The translations under genes were made by a program, and so were the position numbers. 64,000 nucleotides of DNA from Maricaulis sp. (GTDB lineage: Bacteria > Pseudomonadota > Alphaproteobacteria > Caulobacterales > Maricaulaceae): contig NZ_JAEPOL010000003.1 in the NCBI RefSeq assembly GCF_017642925.1, positions 62,001-126,000 of the forward strand, in the 5' to 3' direction. The notes under the pieces were generated by a model. That model did not search any database. It saw only the letters and a program-made list of their open reading frames with translations, and was not told the origin of the DNA. The number at the start of each line of letters is the position of its first letter. Positions within the stretch are counted from its first letter, which is position 1. This document shows, piece after piece, positions 25,519 through 35,469 of this stretch.

Positions 25519-28131
25519 TCAGTTCACCACGGCCTGGAGCGGCGGTTTAACGCCGACGGCGATACCGTTGACGGTGAGCACGCCGGCCTCGGTGGAGACC
25601 TTGATCGTGTCGCCATCCTTGATGCGGCCTTCCAGCAGCAGCCGGGCCAGCGGATCCTGCAGCTCCTTCTGGATCACCCGCTTGAGCGGACGCGCGCCAT
25701 AGGCCGGGTCATAGCCCTTGGCGGCCAGCCAGTCGCGGGCGCTGCCGTCCAGCTCGATCGTCATGCGGCGATCTTCCAAGAGGTGGGCGAGACGCTCGAT
25801 CTGTATATCGACAATGGCGCCCATATGCTCCTGCGCCAGTTTGCGGAACAGGATGATCTCGTCGACCCGGTTGAGGAATTCCGGCCGGAAATGTCCGCGC
25901 ACGGCCGTCATCACCTGGTCGCGGGCCTGTTCGGCATCCTCGACCTGTTGCAGGAATTCGGCGCCGAGATTCGACGTCATGATGATGATCGTATTGCGGA
26001 AATCCACCGTGCGGCCCTGGCCGTCGGTCAGGCGTCCATCGTCGAGCACCTGCAAGAGCACGTTGAACACGTCCGGGTGCGCCTTCTCGATCTCGTCCAG
26101 CAGCACGACCTGGTAGGGCCGGCGGCGCACGGCTTCGGTCAGGGCACCGCCCTCCTCATAACCGACATAGCCCGGAGGCGCGCCGATCATGCGGGCGACG
26201 GAGTGTTTCTCCATGTATTCCGACATGTCCATCCGCGTGACCGCGGTCTCGTCGTCGAACAGGAATTCTGCGAGCGCCTTGGTCAGCTCGGTCTTGCCGA
26301 CGCCCGTGGGGCCGAGGAAGAGGAAGGAACCGATCGGACGCGCCGGATCCTTCAGACCGGCCCGCGCCCGGCGGACCGCGTCGGACACGGCTTCCAGCGC
26401 CGCCTGCTGACCGACAACGCGGCCGTGCAGCGCCTCTTCCATGCGCAGGAGCTTGTCGCGCTCGCCTTCCAGCATCTTGTCGACCGGCACGCCGGTCCAG
26501 CGCGAGACGACATGGGCGATCTGCTCGTCATCGACGACTTCCTGCACCATCTGGCCGTCCTGGCCGTCGGTTTCCCGCTCGGCCTCGGCCAGCTTGCGCT
26601 CAAGTTCCGGCAGGCGGCCATACTTGATCTCGGACGCCCGGCCCAGATCGCCGCGGCGTTCCGCATCGACCAGATCATTGCGTGCCCGTTCCAGCGCTTC
26701 CTTGATCGTGGTCGCGGAAGCGAGCTTTTCCTTTTCGGCGCGCCAGGTCGCGGTCAGCTCGGCCGACCGGCCTTCCAGCTCGGCGATTTCCTTTTCGAGC
26801 GTCTTCAGGCGCTCCTTCGACGCGTCATCATTTTCCTTCTTGAGCGCCTCGGCCTCGATCTTCAGCTGGATTGCCCGGCGATCGATCTCGTCAAGCTCTT
26901 CCGGCTTTGAATCGACCTGCATGCGCAGGCGCGAGGCGGCCTCGTCCATCAGGTCGATGGCCTTGTCCGGCAGGAAACGGTCGGTGATGTAGCGGTTGGA
27001 GAGATTGGCGGCAGCGACAATGGCGCTGTCGGCGATGCGCACGCCATGGTGCACCTCATACTTCTCCTTCAGGCCGCGCAGGATCGACACCGTGTCCTCG
27101 ACGGTCGGCTCTTCCACCATGACCGGCTGGAAACGGCGGGCGAGCGCGGCGTCCTTCTCGACATGCTTGCGGTATTCGTCGAGCGTCGTTGCGCCGACAC
27201 AATGCAGCTCGCCGCGCGCCAGGGCCGGCTTCAGCAGGTTGGACGCATCCATCGCGCCGTCCGCCTTGCCGGCACCGACCAGCGTGTGCATCTCGTCGAT
27301 GAAGAGGATGATCTGGCCATTGGCCGACTGCACCTCGTTCAGCACGGACTTCAGGCGTTCCTCGAACTCGCCGCGATATTTCGCACCGGCGATCAGCGCG
27401 CCCATGTCCAGCGCCAGCAGTTTTTTCTCTTTCAGGCTCTCCGGCACATCGCCATTGACGATGCGCAGGGCCAGACCTTCCGCGATGGCGGTCTTGCCCA
27501 CGCCGGGCTCGCCGATCAGGACGGGATTGTTCTTGGTGCGGCGGGAGAGGACCTGGATGGCGCGGCGGATTTCCTCGTCGCGGCCGATCACCGGATCGAG
27601 CTTGCCTTCGCGCGCGACTTCGGTGAGGTCGCGGGCATATTTCTTCAGCGCCTCATAGCTGTCCTCGGCCGACTGGCTGTCGGCGGTGCGGCCCTGGCGC
27701 AGATCGTTGATCGCCGTGTTGAGCGCCTGCGGCGTGACGCCGGAGGCCTTGAGCACATCATAGGCCTTGTTGCCGGCGGTCAGGCTGATCGCCTGCAGCA
27801 GGCGTTCGGCGGTGATGTACTGGTCGCCGGCCTTCTGGGCCGCTTCCTCGGCGGCCCCGAATACCTTGGCGGTGTCCGGCGCGAGGTAGAGCTTGCCCTG
27901 CCCGCCTTCCACCTTGGGAATGGCGGCGAGCGCCTGGGCGGTGCCGTCCTGCACCTGGCGGATGCGGCCGCCGGCGGCCTCGATGAGATTGGCGGCAAGC
28001 CCCGCCTCGTCGTCGAGCAGCGCCTTGAGCACGTGCTCGGGGGCGAATTGCTGGTGGTTCGACTTCAGCGCCAGGCCCTGGGCAGCCTGGACGATCGACC
28101 GCGCACGGTCTGTATATTTCTCAAAATCCAT
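25519..28131 (-). CDS. clpB: ClpB, protein disaggregase
   Basis: AAA+ disaggregase of 870 residues. It has an N-terminal Clp-N domain ([12 protein letters not shown]...), NBD1 with Walker A GEPGVGKT (about residue 206), a middle coiled-coil domain (about 400-520) and NBD2 with GPTGVGKT (about 605). A GGGAG ribosome site precedes ATG 28131. It works with DnaK to dissolve protein aggregates after heat stress. Upstream frame to 28233 is rejected because it lacks family similarity. No heat-shock promoter or CIRCE-type element is visible upstream. Confidence 0.97.
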   Translation of the reverse strand: MDFEKYTDRARSIVQAAQGLALKSNHQQFAPEHVLKALLDDEAGLAANLIEAAGGRIRQVQDGTAQALAAIPKVEGGQGKLYLAPDTAKVFGAAEEAAQKAGDQYITAERLLQAISLTAGNKAYDVLKASGVTPQALNTAINDLRQGRTADSQSAEDSYEALKKYARDLTEVAREGKLDPVIGRDEEIRRAIQVLSRRTKNNPVLIGEPGVGKTAIAEGLALRIVNGDVPESLKEKKLLALDMGALIAGAKYRGEFEERLKSVLNEVQSANGQIILFIDEMHTLVGAGKADGAMDASNLLKPALARGELHCVGATTLDEYRKHVEKDAALARRFQPVMVEEPTVEDTVSILRGLKEKYEVHHGVRIADSAIVAAANLSNRYITDRFLPDKAIDLMDEAASRLRMQVDSKPEELDEIDRRAIQLKIEAEALKKENDDASKERLKTLEKEIAELEGRSAELTATWRAEKEKLASATTIKEALERARNDLVDAERRGDLGRASEIKYGRLPELERKLAEAERETDGQDGQMVQEVVDDEQIAHVVSRWTGVPVDKMLEGERDKLLRMEEALHGRVVGQQAALEAVSDAVRRARAGLKDPARPIGSFLFLGPTGVGKTELTKALAEFLFDDETAVTRMDMSEYMEKHSVARMIGAPPGYVGYEEGGALTEAVRRRPYQVVLLDEIEKAHPDVFNVLLQVLDDGRLTDGQGRTVDFRNTIIIMTSNLGAEFLQQVEDAEQARDQVMTAVRGHFRPEFLNRVDEIILFRKLAQEHMGAIVDIQIERLAHLLEDRRMTIELDGSARDWLAAKGYDPAYGARPLKRVIQKELQDPLARLLLEGRIKDGDTIKVSTEAGVLTVNGIAVGVKPPLQAVVN

Positions 28132-28286
28132 ATCGATCTCCCAAATCAGGCGAGATAACGTGCGGCCTGTCGCCTTGATCAAGCACGACGGCACCGCGTT
28201 CCGACCCTGATGTAGGTGTGGCCATTGAGTCACACAAGTGGACGGGTCGCGACATTCTGCCCCTGCCTCACCAACAGGTTATTGCC

Positions 28287-29060
28287 ATGCCCCAGCTTAC
28301 CGCCATCACCCGCTTTCCGGTAAAGGGGCTGGGCCCTGATCGCATGGATGCCGTCGCGCTGCAGGCCGGCAAGGTCCTGCCCGACGACCGCCGCTGGGCG
28401 ATCGAGAACGGCCCCGGCCCCTTCGATCCGGACAATCCCGGCCATGTGAAGAAGAAACACTTTCTCATGCTCGCCGGACAGGCAGAACTGGCGCGGCTGG
28501 ATTGCCGCTATGAGGATGCCGGCCACCGCTTGTCCGTCGCCGTCGATGCCGGGGAAGCCGTCACCGTCGACCTGGAGGACGCGACGACGCATGCGCCCCT
28601 GTTCGACCGGCTGGCCGGGCTTGTCGGCGACCAGCTGCGCGGGCCGATGTGCATCGTGTCTGCGCCCGGCCAGGCGATGACGGATATTCCCCAGCCGCAC
28701 ATCTCGCTGATCAATGCCGCCTCGGTGCGCGATCTGGCGGCCCGGACCGGGCACGAACTCGACCCGGTGCGGTTCCGCGGCAATCTCCTGATCGACGGGC
28801 TGGAACCCTGGGCGGAGTTCGACTGGATCGGCCGGGATGTCCGTATCGGCGACGCCGTGCTGCGGGCCCGGGACCCGATCGGCCGCTGTGCCGCAACCAG
28901 CGTCAATCTGGATACGGGCGAACGGGATATCGATCTGCCCAAGGCGCTGTTCGAACACTATGGCCACACCCGCTGCGGGCTCTATCTCAGCGTCGAACAG
29001 GGCGGCCGTATCGCGGTGGGCGATCCGGTTTTGCTTGACGGGACCGGGGCGACCGCCTAG
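28287..29060 (+). CDS. MOSC-domain protein
   Basis: A 257-residue protein with the N-terminal beta-barrel (MOSC_N, about 1-90, PQLTAITRFPVKGLGPD) and the MOSC domain (about 110-250). The conserved cysteine is in PIGRCAATSVN, the residue that coordinates molybdenum in mARC-type reductases. It may be a molybdenum-cofactor-binding reductase. Start ATG 28287 (MPQLTAI) has AGG upstream; the frame is open earlier to 28218. No partner reductase lies next to it. Divergent from clpB. Confidence 0.88.
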   Translation: MPQLTAITRFPVKGLGPDRMDAVALQAGKVLPDDRRWAIENGPGPFDPDNPGHVKKKHFLMLAGQAELARLDCRYEDAGHRLSVAVDAGEAVTVDLEDATTHAPLFDRLAGLVGDQLRGPMCIVSAPGQAMTDIPQPHISLINAASVRDLAARTGHELDPVRFRGNLLIDGLEPWAEFDWIGRDVRIGDAVLRARDPIGRCAATSVNLDTGERDIDLPKALFEHYGHTRCGLYLSVEQGGRIAVGDPVLLDGTGATA

Positions 29061-29238
29061 CCATTCGTCTTCCGGGCTCCTGGGTGCCCGCCGCTGGCAG
29101 AGAGACTGCCCGGTGAAACCCGCTTTCCGAATTCAACTTGTCCTGCACGGCTTCGCGGCAAAGCGAACGCCGTCGTATGGCCCGTGCAGGATGTCGCGCC
29201 GCCTGGTCGCCGGGCGGTGCCCGACCGGGATGTGACCC

Positions 29239-30642
29239 ATGAGCCAGACTGCTGCCCGCAAGACCGAATACCTGGAAGGACCGATCGGTCCCCTGTTTGC
29301 CAGGACCGCCCTGCCCATCGTTTTCCTGATGAGCGTGAACGGGCTTCTCACCGTCGTCGATGCGATCTTCCTCGGCGTATTCGTCGGCGCCGATGCCCTC
29401 GCCGCCGTCACCCTGATGTTCCCGATCGTGATGATGTGCATCGCCCTGGCCACGCTCGTGGCCAACGGCATGGCCAGCGTGCTGGCCCGCCAGCTGGGTG
29501 CATCCGATCATGCCGGTGCCGAGGCCAGCTTCGCCGGCGCGCACGGGCTGAGCGTGCTGACCTGCCTTGCCCTCCTGGCGGTCTTCTTCCTGGGCGGCGA
29601 GCCGCTGGTGCGGCTGGCGGCAAACGGCTCGGCCATACTGGCCGAATACGGCTATCGCTATCTGCAGATCACCGTCGTCACCGCGCCGCTGGCCTTCGCC
29701 CTCGGCCTGCAGACCACCGCCCTGCGCGTGGAAGGCTGGGTTGGCTTCATGGCGATCACCGGCGCGCTGGTAACCCTTGCCAACATGGCGATCAATTTCG
29801 TGCTGATCGCGGGCCTGAGCTGGGGTGTCGCCGGTTCCGCCATCGGCACCGCGCTGGCCCAGGCAATCGGCCTTGTCATCGTGCTCGCCTTCCGCGCCAG
29901 CGGACGCGGCGATCTGCCGGCCTTCGCCCTGCCCTGGCACCACTGGCGCGCGGGCTGGGGCGATTTTCTCGCGCTCGGCGCCCCGCAAAGCCTGTCCTTC
30001 CTGGGCCTGGCGCTGGGCTCCGGCACGATCCTGGTCATGCTGCAGAACACGGCACTGGACGACTATGACACCACGGTCGCCGCCTATGGCATCGCCACGC
30101 GTCTCCTCTCGTTCAGCTTTCTCGGCCTGATGGGGATGGCGCAGGCGCTGCAGGCCATTGTGGGCAATAATTTCGGCGCCGGACGGCGCGACCGGGTCGC
30201 CCGCACACTCCGGCTGGGCCTGATCTGCGGGCTGGTCTATGCCGGCACCGCGCAAGCGATTTTCAGCTTCGGTGCGACCGGGCTGGCCGGGCTCTTCGTC
30301 GACAATCCGGCCGTGATCGCCGAGGTCGGCCGCCTGCTGCCGGTGATCGTGGCGGCCTATGTGCTGGCCGGACCGGCGGTGATGCTGTCGACCTGCTTCC
30401 AGGCCGTGGGCGATGCGCTGCGCGCGGCCTTGCTCAGCCTGTCGCGCACCTATCTGTTCGCGATCCCGCTGACACTGATCCTGCCGGTCTGGTTCGGGGA
30501 ATGGGGGATCTGGATGGCGGGCCCGGCGGCCGAAGTGCTGCTGGCCCTGGTGGCGCTGGCCGTGCTGGTCCAGGCGGCCCGCAGCGACGGGCATGATTTC
30601 GGCCTGGTGCCTCGCCGCCTGCGCGGCCGGGCGGGGCTCTAG
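29239..30642 (+). CDS. MATE-family multidrug/cation antiporter
   Basis: A 467-residue membrane protein with about 12 helices in two MatE repeats: N-half (about 20-240) beginning FARTALPIVFLMSVNGLLTVVD split near the TM1 region, and C-half (about 250-450) with RLLSFSFLGLMGMAQALQAIVGNNFGA. It lies 178 bases after the MOSC gene. The leader holds a hairpin with long-range arms (29141-29150 with 29182-29191). MATE proteins export cationic or aromatic compounds using Na+ or H+; the substrate is not predictable. Confidence 0.92.
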   Translation: MSQTAARKTEYLEGPIGPLFARTALPIVFLMSVNGLLTVVDAIFLGVFVGADALAAVTLMFPIVMMCIALATLVANGMASVLARQLGASDHAGAEASFAGAHGLSVLTCLALLAVFFLGGEPLVRLAANGSAILAEYGYRYLQITVVTAPLAFALGLQTTALRVEGWVGFMAITGALVTLANMAINFVLIAGLSWGVAGSAIGTALAQAIGLVIVLAFRASGRGDLPAFALPWHHWRAGWGDFLALGAPQSLSFLGLALGSGTILVMLQNTALDDYDTTVAAYGIATRLLSFSFLGLMGMAQALQAIVGNNFGAGRRDRVARTLRLGLICGLVYAGTAQAIFSFGATGLAGLFVDNPAVIAEVGRLLPVIVAAYVLAGPAVMLSTCFQAVGDALRAALLSLSRTYLFAIPLTLILPVWFGEWGIWMAGPAAEVLLALVALAVLVQAARSDGHDFGLVPRRLRGRAGL

Positions 30643-30685
30643 ACAGGATCGTTTCCTGCGAAATTGCTCCTGATCCAGAATCCTG

Positions 30686-30799
30686 AGCGGTCGCGTGGTC
30701 GAACCGGTGAACCGGTTCCCACTTCACCTGATCACGCTCTGCTTTAGCGGTCGCGTGATCGAACCGGTGAACCGGTTCCCACTTCACCTGATCACGCTC
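30686..30799. repeat. Two-copy palindromic (REP-type) repeat, family B
   Basis: Two 54-base units at 30686-30739 and 30746-30799, identical except for one base (GTGGTC or GTGATC), with a 60-base period. Outer arms GCGTGATC/GATCACGC and inner arms GAACCGG/CCGGTTC around TGAA give a nested hairpin. The geometry (8-bp outer arms, 60-base spacing) parallels family A at 13062 although the sequence differs. Located after the MATE gene. Confidence 0.92.
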
Positions 30800-30811
30800 C
30801 AGATAAGAAAA

Positions 30812-30835
30812 GGGCGGCCGGGAAACCGGCCGCCC
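30812..30835 (-). terminator. Intrinsic terminator of the DUF4167 gene
   Basis: GGGCGGCCGG (30812-30821) pairs perfectly with CCGGCCGCCC (30826-30835) around a GAAA tetraloop. On the minus strand it is followed by TTTTCTTATC, so it ends the RNA-binding protein gene 31 bases after its stop. Confidence 0.88.
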
Positions 30836-30866
30836 ATCTTTCACAGTCCGCAATGCGGTGCGCCCG

Positions 30867-31556
30867 TCAGGCGGCTTCGCTTTCGGAATCGTCCCCGCCG
30901 CCGGTCTTGCCGTCGGCCGAGGCGCTGGCGCTTTCCAGCGCGGCCTCTGCAGCGGCCTTGTCGGCAGCGATTTCAGCCTTGGTGCGGCGCGGACGGCGGG
31001 TCCGGCGGCGTGCGCCGTCTTCACCATCTTCAGCCTTGGCGTCGGACTTGTCGTCCGGCCTGGATTCTTCGGCGGCCGGCTTTTCGCCTTCCGGCGTCAC
31101 AACACCGAGCGGATCTTCCTTGTCACCGCCCCGGTCGCCCCGATCGGACCCGCGCGGCTGGCGCTGACGGCCGCGGCCACGGCGCGGTTCGCGCTCGCGG
31201 TCCCCGCCCTGATCATTGCCGGATCCATTGTTGGAATTGCCGCCATTGGAACCGTAGGACAGATCGTCATTGTCCTCATCATCCCCATTGGCCTCGGCAT
31301 TGTCGCCATTATCGTCCTGGCCCGGCTCGCGCTTGGGCTGGTTGGCCTGGACGATGCGGTAATAATGCTCGGCGTGCTGATACAGATTTTCCGCACGCAC
31401 CCGGTCACCGGCCGACGATGCATCGCGCGCCAGCTGAAGATACTTGTCGTAGATCTGGGAGGCATTGCCACGGATCTTTACTTCCGGACCGTTGCTCTCA
31501 TAGCTGCGGTTAGCCGAATTGCCGGACTTACGTCCTCGACCGCGTTGACGCTTCAT
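30867..31556 (-). CDS. DUF4167 predicted RNA-binding protein
   Basis: A 229-residue protein. The conserved N-terminal DUF4167 domain (about 1-75) has R/G-rich start MKRQRGRGRKSGN and helices IRGNASQIYDKYLQLARDA and AENLYQHAEHYYRI. The remainder (about 80-229) is low-complexity: acidic/asparagine-rich, then Arg/Gly-rich (REREPRRGRGRQRQPRG), then lysine/alanine/glutamate-rich. This family is widespread in alphaproteobacteria and is annotated as RNA-binding; the exact role is not known. Transcribed in the same direction as prmC and prfA but separated from them by 214 bases. Confidence 0.85.
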   Translation of the reverse strand: MKRQRGRGRKSGNSANRSYESNGPEVKIRGNASQIYDKYLQLARDASSAGDRVRAENLYQHAEHYYRIVQANQPKREPGQDDNGDNAEANGDDEDNDDLSYGSNGGNSNNGSGNDQGGDREREPRRGRGRQRQPRGSDRGDRGGDKEDPLGVVTPEGEKPAAEESRPDDKSDAKAEDGEDGARRRTRRPRRTKAEIAADKAAAEAALESASASADGKTGGGDDSESEAA

Positions 31557-31770
31557 ATCGCCTATCCCTGTTTAACAGCGATGCTTATCTAAACTTCTGG
31601 CTTTGCTGTGCATTTGCAGGTGCAAGCCTGTGCGCCACCGAACACGTTGATCGTCGAATTGGCCGGATAATGGCAGGTGGCTCATCCGGCCGCGCGAGAC
31701 CCCCGTACTGGCGCGATCCACCTGCCTTGTCGGTGACCCTAGACCGGCAAGCCACGCATTCCAAGCCCTT

Positions 31771-32712
31771 TTAGCGGTTTTCGCCGTTGTATCCGATGAC
31801 CACGCGGTCCTGGCCCGCCAGGTCGCGCAGGACGGCGACGTCCGCGAGGCCGGCCGCTTGCGCCAGCGCGCTCACCGCTGCGCCCTGGTCATAGCCGATC
31901 TCGACCGCCAAGAGACCGTTTTCCTTGAGGATTCTCCGTGCATCACGAAAGATGTCGCGATAGGCGTCGAGACCGTCCGCCCCGCCATCCAGCGCCATGG
32001 CCGGCTCATGGTCGCGCACTTCCGGCTCCAGTCCGGCCAGCACGTCCGAGACGATGTAGGGCGGATTGGAGACAACAATATCGAAGGCCGCGTCCGCCAG
32101 ACCGTCCGACCACCGGCCGCGTGCGAAGCGGGTGCGATTCGCCAGGCCGCAGCGCCCGGCATTGCCGCGTGCCACGCCAAGCGCCGCATCGGACAGATCG
32201 ATCCCGGTACCGCGCCAGCCCGGCCGCTCACTCAGAAGGGCCAGCAGGATGGCGCCGGAACCGGTGCCCAGATCGAGGAGTTCGGTATCGCCATCCGGAC
32301 AGCGGGCCAGAACGGCTTCAACCAGGGTCTCGGTATCGGCGCGCGGGGTCAGCACATCGGATGTCACCGCCAGATCGAGGGTCCAGAAGGGCTGGCTGCC
32401 CAGCACCTGGCTCAGCGGTTTGCGGGCGAGCCGGTCCCAGGCGAGATCGGCGAGGCTCGCGATACGCTGCCAGGAGACCAGGGCCGGGTCGGCCAGGGCC
32501 TCGGCCAGCGTTGCCGGGGCGAGGACATGGGCGAGCATGTGGCGTGCCTCGACCTCCGCCTCGCCGATCCCGGCTGCGAGCAGACGCTGCACGAGATCGC
32601 GCCGGATATCGGCCAGGCCCAGCCCTTGCCAGGCTTGGCTCAGGGGCAGGCCCGGCGCCTTGTCGAATTCGGCCCTCGCATCGCCGACCAGCTTGTCGAA
32701 GGGCCCGGTCAT
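31771..32712 (-). CDS. prmC: PrmC/HemK, release factor glutamine methyltransferase
   Basis: A 313-residue SAM-dependent methyltransferase with SAM motif LDLGTGSGAI (residues 147-156) and the substrate-glutamine motif NPPY (216-219). The N-terminal helical domain (1-110) recognises the release factor. It methylates the GGQ glutamine of RF1/RF2, and its immediate upstream neighbour is prfA, seven bases away, which is a widespread pair. Confidence 0.95.
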   Translation of the reverse strand: MTGPFDKLVGDARAEFDKAPGLPLSQAWQGLGLADIRRDLVQRLLAAGIGEAEVEARHMLAHVLAPATLAEALADPALVSWQRIASLADLAWDRLARKPLSQVLGSQPFWTLDLAVTSDVLTPRADTETLVEAVLARCPDGDTELLDLGTGSGAILLALLSERPGWRGTGIDLSDAALGVARGNAGRCGLANRTRFARGRWSDGLADAAFDIVVSNPPYIVSDVLAGLEPEVRDHEPAMALDGGADGLDAYRDIFRDARRILKENGLLAVEIGYDQGAAVSALAQAAGLADVAVLRDLAGQDRVVIGYNGENR

Positions 32713-32719
32713 CGCCGGA

Positions 32720-33790
32720 TCAGGCGTCTTCCAGCGCCGCCAGGCGGGCGGCCTGGTCTTCCGCGATCAGGGCGGAGATCACCTCGTCCAGCTCGTCGCC
32801 GGCGACGATCTGGTCCAGCTTGTAGAGGGTGAGGTTGATACGGTGATCGGAGACGCGGCCCTGCGGATAGTTGTAGGTGCGGATGCGCTCGGAGCGGTCG
32901 CCGGACCCGATCTGGCCCTTGCGCTCGGCGGCGCGTTCGGCCGCGGCGGCCTCGCGCTGCATGTCGTAGAGCTTGGCCTTGAGGAGTTCCTGGGCGCGGG
33001 CGCGGTTCTGGTGCTGGGACTTCTCGGCGCACACCACCATGATCCCGGTGGGCAGGTGCGTCATGCGCACGGCGGACTCGGTCTTGTTGACGTGCTGGCC
33101 GCCGGCCCCGGACGCACGCATCGTGTCGACGCGGACCTCGCTCATGTCGAGGTCGAAATCCACCTCTTCCGGCTTCGGCATGATCGCCACCGTGGCGGCG
33201 GAGGTGTGGATGCGGCCCTGGCTTTCCGTCGCCGGCACGCGCTGCACACGGTGCACGCCGCTCTCGAATTTCAGCCGACCGAACACGCCATTGCCGGACA
33301 CCTGGGCGATGACTTCCTTGTAGCCGCCATGCTCGCCTTCCGAGGCCGAGACCAGCTCCCAGCTCCAGCCGCGCAGCTGGGCATAGCGCTGGTACATGGC
33401 ATAGAGATCGCCGGCGAACAGCGCCGCCTCGTCGCCGCCGGTCCCGGCGCGGATCTCGATCAGGGCGTCGGCGCTGTCATCCTTGTCCTTGGGCAGGAGC
33501 AGCAGCGACATCTCGTGCTCGAGCTCGGGCAGGCGCTCCTTGAGGGCGTAGTATTCCTCGCGCGCCATGTCGGCCATTTCCGCGTCGCCGCCCTCCATCA
33601 TCTCGGCCAGATCATCGAGTTCGGTACGCGCAGCCCTCAGCTCGCTGGCCTTCTCGGCCACCGGCTTCAGCTCGGCGTGCTCCTTGGAGAGCTTGACGAT
33701 TTCATCGGGATCGCCCGCGGCGCCCAGGCGGGCTTCCACCTGTTCGAACCGGTCGATCACCTGGGAGAGTCGGGCTTCGGGTGCGTGCAT
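32720..33790 (-). CDS. prfA: Peptide chain release factor 1 (RF1)
   Basis: A 356-residue class I release factor. It has codon-recognition tripeptide P-A-T (187-189), typical of RF1 (UAA/UAG), the catalytic GGQ loop at 230-232 in [15 protein letters not shown], and the C-terminal [14 protein letters not shown] block. Length and motifs match canonical RF1, not the ribosome-rescue factor PrfH, despite rtcB being 1.8 kb away. Operon with prmC. Confidence 0.96.
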   Translation of the reverse strand: MHAPEARLSQVIDRFEQVEARLGAAGDPDEIVKLSKEHAELKPVAEKASELRAARTELDDLAEMMEGGDAEMADMAREEYYALKERLPELEHEMSLLLLPKDKDDSADALIEIRAGTGGDEAALFAGDLYAMYQRYAQLRGWSWELVSASEGEHGGYKEVIAQVSGNGVFGRLKFESGVHRVQRVPATESQGRIHTSAATVAIMPKPEEVDFDLDMSEVRVDTMRASGAGGQHVNKTESAVRMTHLPTGIMVVCAEKSQHQNRARAQELLKAKLYDMQREAAAAERAAERKGQIGSGDRSERIRTYNYPQGRVSDHRINLTLYKLDQIVAGDELDEVISALIAEDQAARLAALEDA

Positions 33791-33869
33791 GGGCGGATAG
33801 ATAGCTGGAAAGGGCGAAATACGGAATGCGCGACTAGCAGATCGCCATGGATTGCGCTTTCATGCCGGA

Positions 33870-34580
33870 ATGGGGAGAGGAAATTTGTTCTTCGTGCATT
33901 GGGTCCTGCCGCTCGCGGTCATCGCCGCAGCGTGTGCTGCCTATGGCTATGCCCGGTGGCTGGAGGGCGATCCGGACCGGTTTGCCGGCGATCCCCGGCT
34001 CGCCGCAGCCCTTGCCTGCACCGTCGACGACATGTGGGTCCATCACGAGGAAAGCGAGCGGGTCTCTGCGATGGGCGATCTGCTGGACGAGGATGATGAA
34101 CCGCCTGCCGATCTTGTCGACGCAGCGGAAGCGGGCGACCGGGACGCCATGTACACGCTGGCGATTGCGTTCCTGTCGAGCATGGGCAACGACGAGGTCG
34201 GGATGGCGTGGCTGAGACGCGCTGCCGATGCCGGCCAGCCTGCCGCGCAGTTCGAGCTGGGCTCCGCTTATATCTACGGATACCAGGGCACGTCTCCCGA
34301 TCGCCAGACAGGGCTGGACTGGTGGCAGCGTGCCGCAAGCGGTGGCGAGGCCTACGCGCAGTACTCGCTGGCGCGGCTGACCTGGAACTCACTCGACAAC
34401 GCCCGCCGACACGCTGCGCCAGAGCATATGCTCGACGCGGCCGGCCAGTGTTTTCCATCGGCCATGCGCTACCTGGCCCGCAACAGCGGCGCCCGCATCC
34501 CGGTCAGTCCGGAGCAGGCGCGCTGGCTGGAAAACCTGGTTGCCCAGTATGACAATCGCGGCGGCAACCTGATGGCCTGA
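33870..34580 (+). CDS. Sel1-repeat protein with N-terminal membrane anchor
   Basis: About 236 residues. A signal-anchor (HWVLPLAVIAAACAAYGYARW) is followed by an acidic spacer and three or so Sel1/TPR-like repeats (AGDRDAMYTLAIAF, AADAGQPAAQFELGSAYI, AASGGEAYAQYSLARL). Repeats of this type mediate protein binding. The start is uncertain: ATG 33870, or TTG 33885, which has a better-spaced GGAGAGG site. No partner is evident from context. Confidence 0.72.
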   Translation: MGRGNLFFVHWVLPLAVIAAACAAYGYARWLEGDPDRFAGDPRLAAALACTVDDMWVHHEESERVSAMGDLLDEDDEPPADLVDAAEAGDRDAMYTLAIAFLSSMGNDEVGMAWLRRAADAGQPAAQFELGSAYIYGYQGTSPDRQTGLDWWQRAASGGEAYAQYSLARLTWNSLDNARRHAAPEHMLDAAGQCFPSAMRYLARNSGARIPVSPEQARWLENLVAQYDNRGGNLMA

Positions 34581-34595
34581 GCCCGCCTGCGCCTG

Positions 34596-35012
34596 TCACA
34601 TCACCGCGATCACATTGCGGACCGTCATCACGACCAGCACGATCGACGAGGCGGCAAAGACGGCGAAGCGGACGGGGACGAAATTCCACAGCGCCTGGAT
34701 CAGCGAGTGGAGGATGCGCAGCACGACATAGCCCCAGGCGAGCATGATGTTCAGCTCGTCGGCGACGCCGACCAGATGGCCGTAGACGCACAGCACGTAG
34801 AAGATCAGCGGCTGCTCGTGCAGGTGATTATAATTGTCGGCAATGCGCTGCACCTCGACAGGCAGGGCGTCGAGATCGCCCTTGCGCTGGATCTTGGTCG
34901 CGTCGATCCCGGCCTTCTGCATGGCCGGCAGGCGCGTGGCATACATCCACAGCCACATCACCAGCGTCCAGGCGACGAGTGCGAGCACAGGCGTCATGAT
35001 GGATTGAAACAT
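34596..35012 (-). CDS. MAPEG-family membrane protein
   Basis: A 138-residue protein with four helices (about 5-27, 70-88, 90-108, 115-135). It has MAPEG features such as ADNYNHLHEQPLIFY (about 58-72) followed by hydrophobic segments. The start ATG 35012 has GGAGG upstream. MAPEG proteins include microsomal glutathione transferases; the bacterial members are often of unknown role. Convergent with the Sel1 gene (15-base gap). Confidence 0.83.
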   Translation of the reverse strand: MFQSIMTPVLALVAWTLVMWLWMYATRLPAMQKAGIDATKIQRKGDLDALPVEVQRIADNYNHLHEQPLIFYVLCVYGHLVGVADELNIMLAWGYVVLRILHSLIQALWNFVPVRFAVFAASSIVLVVMTVRNVIAVM

Positions 35013-35229
35013 CGGCGTCCTCCCCGGTCTTGTTTGCGCGAGACTAGGGCGAACCGGGCCGGCCGCGCGACAGAAATCGCAAGCGGGGTGCAAAACGTGC
35101 CTCAAAAGTCACACATCGCGGCGATCCAACCTCACCGTGTCGATTTCGTCTTGAAGGCGAAGGCGAGCGGCGTCATAAGCCGCCTCCCGATCACCACCCG
35201 CCCGCGAACGGGCGCGCAAACGAGGGACG
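35013..35229. other. Gap with two small stems and no coding sequence
   Basis: The region upstream of the small reading frame at 35230 holds short stems GCGGC/GCCGC (around 35168-35184) and CGCCCG/CGGGCG around a CGAA loop (about 35200-35216). I see no protein-coding sequence. With the following elements it could be the 5' part of a structured rtcB leader. Confidence 0.4.
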
Positions 35230-35325
35230 ATGATGAACGCAGTTCAGACCGCATATCGCCTCCCAGGCTCGGCCTTCTGGCCGGCCGTGACTGCGCGCGC
35301 GGAAGGGTCCGCGATCACCTGGTAG
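35230..35325 (+). CDS. Small reading frame (31 aa), possible leader peptide
   Basis: ATG-ATG tandem starts with GAGGGA five bases upstream encode a 31-residue peptide beginning MMNAVQTAYRL and ending SAITW-stop. It contains two tryptophans (17 and 31) and three arginines, and shows no signal sequence or obvious family. A strong intrinsic terminator begins 28 bases after the stop and rtcB starts 225 bases after it, which is the order of a transcription attenuator. It could also be an independent small protein or a chance frame. Too short to judge by composition. Confidence 0.42.
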   Translation: MMNAVQTAYRLPGSAFWPAVTARAEGSAITW

Positions 35326-35353
35326 ACTGACCCCCAACAGTCCCGGTGACCCG

Positions 35354-35385
35354 CCCTCCCGAGCGTTGCTCGCGGAGGGTTTTTT
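35354..35385 (+). terminator. Intrinsic terminator upstream of rtcB
   Basis: Arms CCCTCC (35354-35359) and GGAGGG (35374-35379) enclose a second stem CGAGC/GCTCG with loop GTT, followed by six Ts (35380-35385). It lies between the 31-codon frame and rtcB and could act as an attenuator. Confidence 0.85.
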
Positions 35386-35436
35386 CGTTCCGGCCACGGC
35401 TCTCTCTCCCCCAGCGGCCGGCCGGAACCCTGCCCC

Positions 35437-35469
35437 GGGAGGGTGCGTGCCCCCAACACGCACCCTCCC
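35437..35469 (+). promoter_or_regulatory. Perfect 13-bp hairpin in the rtcB leader
   Basis: Arms at 35437-35449 and 35457-35469 pair perfectly around loop CCCCCAA, with no T-run after them. The left arm begins GGGAGGG and could instead pair with the CCCTCCC left arm of the terminator at 35354, so two folds may compete. A third stem, TCCCGCA (35522-35528) with TGCGGGA (35534-35540), ends 10 bases before the rtcB ATG and would bury its ribosome site. Confidence 0.6.

Noticed and set aside
31557-31770. Terminator from the GGCAGGTGG/CCACCTGCC arms downstream of prmC
   Set aside because: The loop is over 30 bases and no T-run follows, so I do not call it a terminator.
32720-33790. PrfH (RtcB-linked release factor) as an identity for this release factor
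   Set aside because: Length, P-A-T and GGQ context match canonical RF1, and it is paired with prmC.
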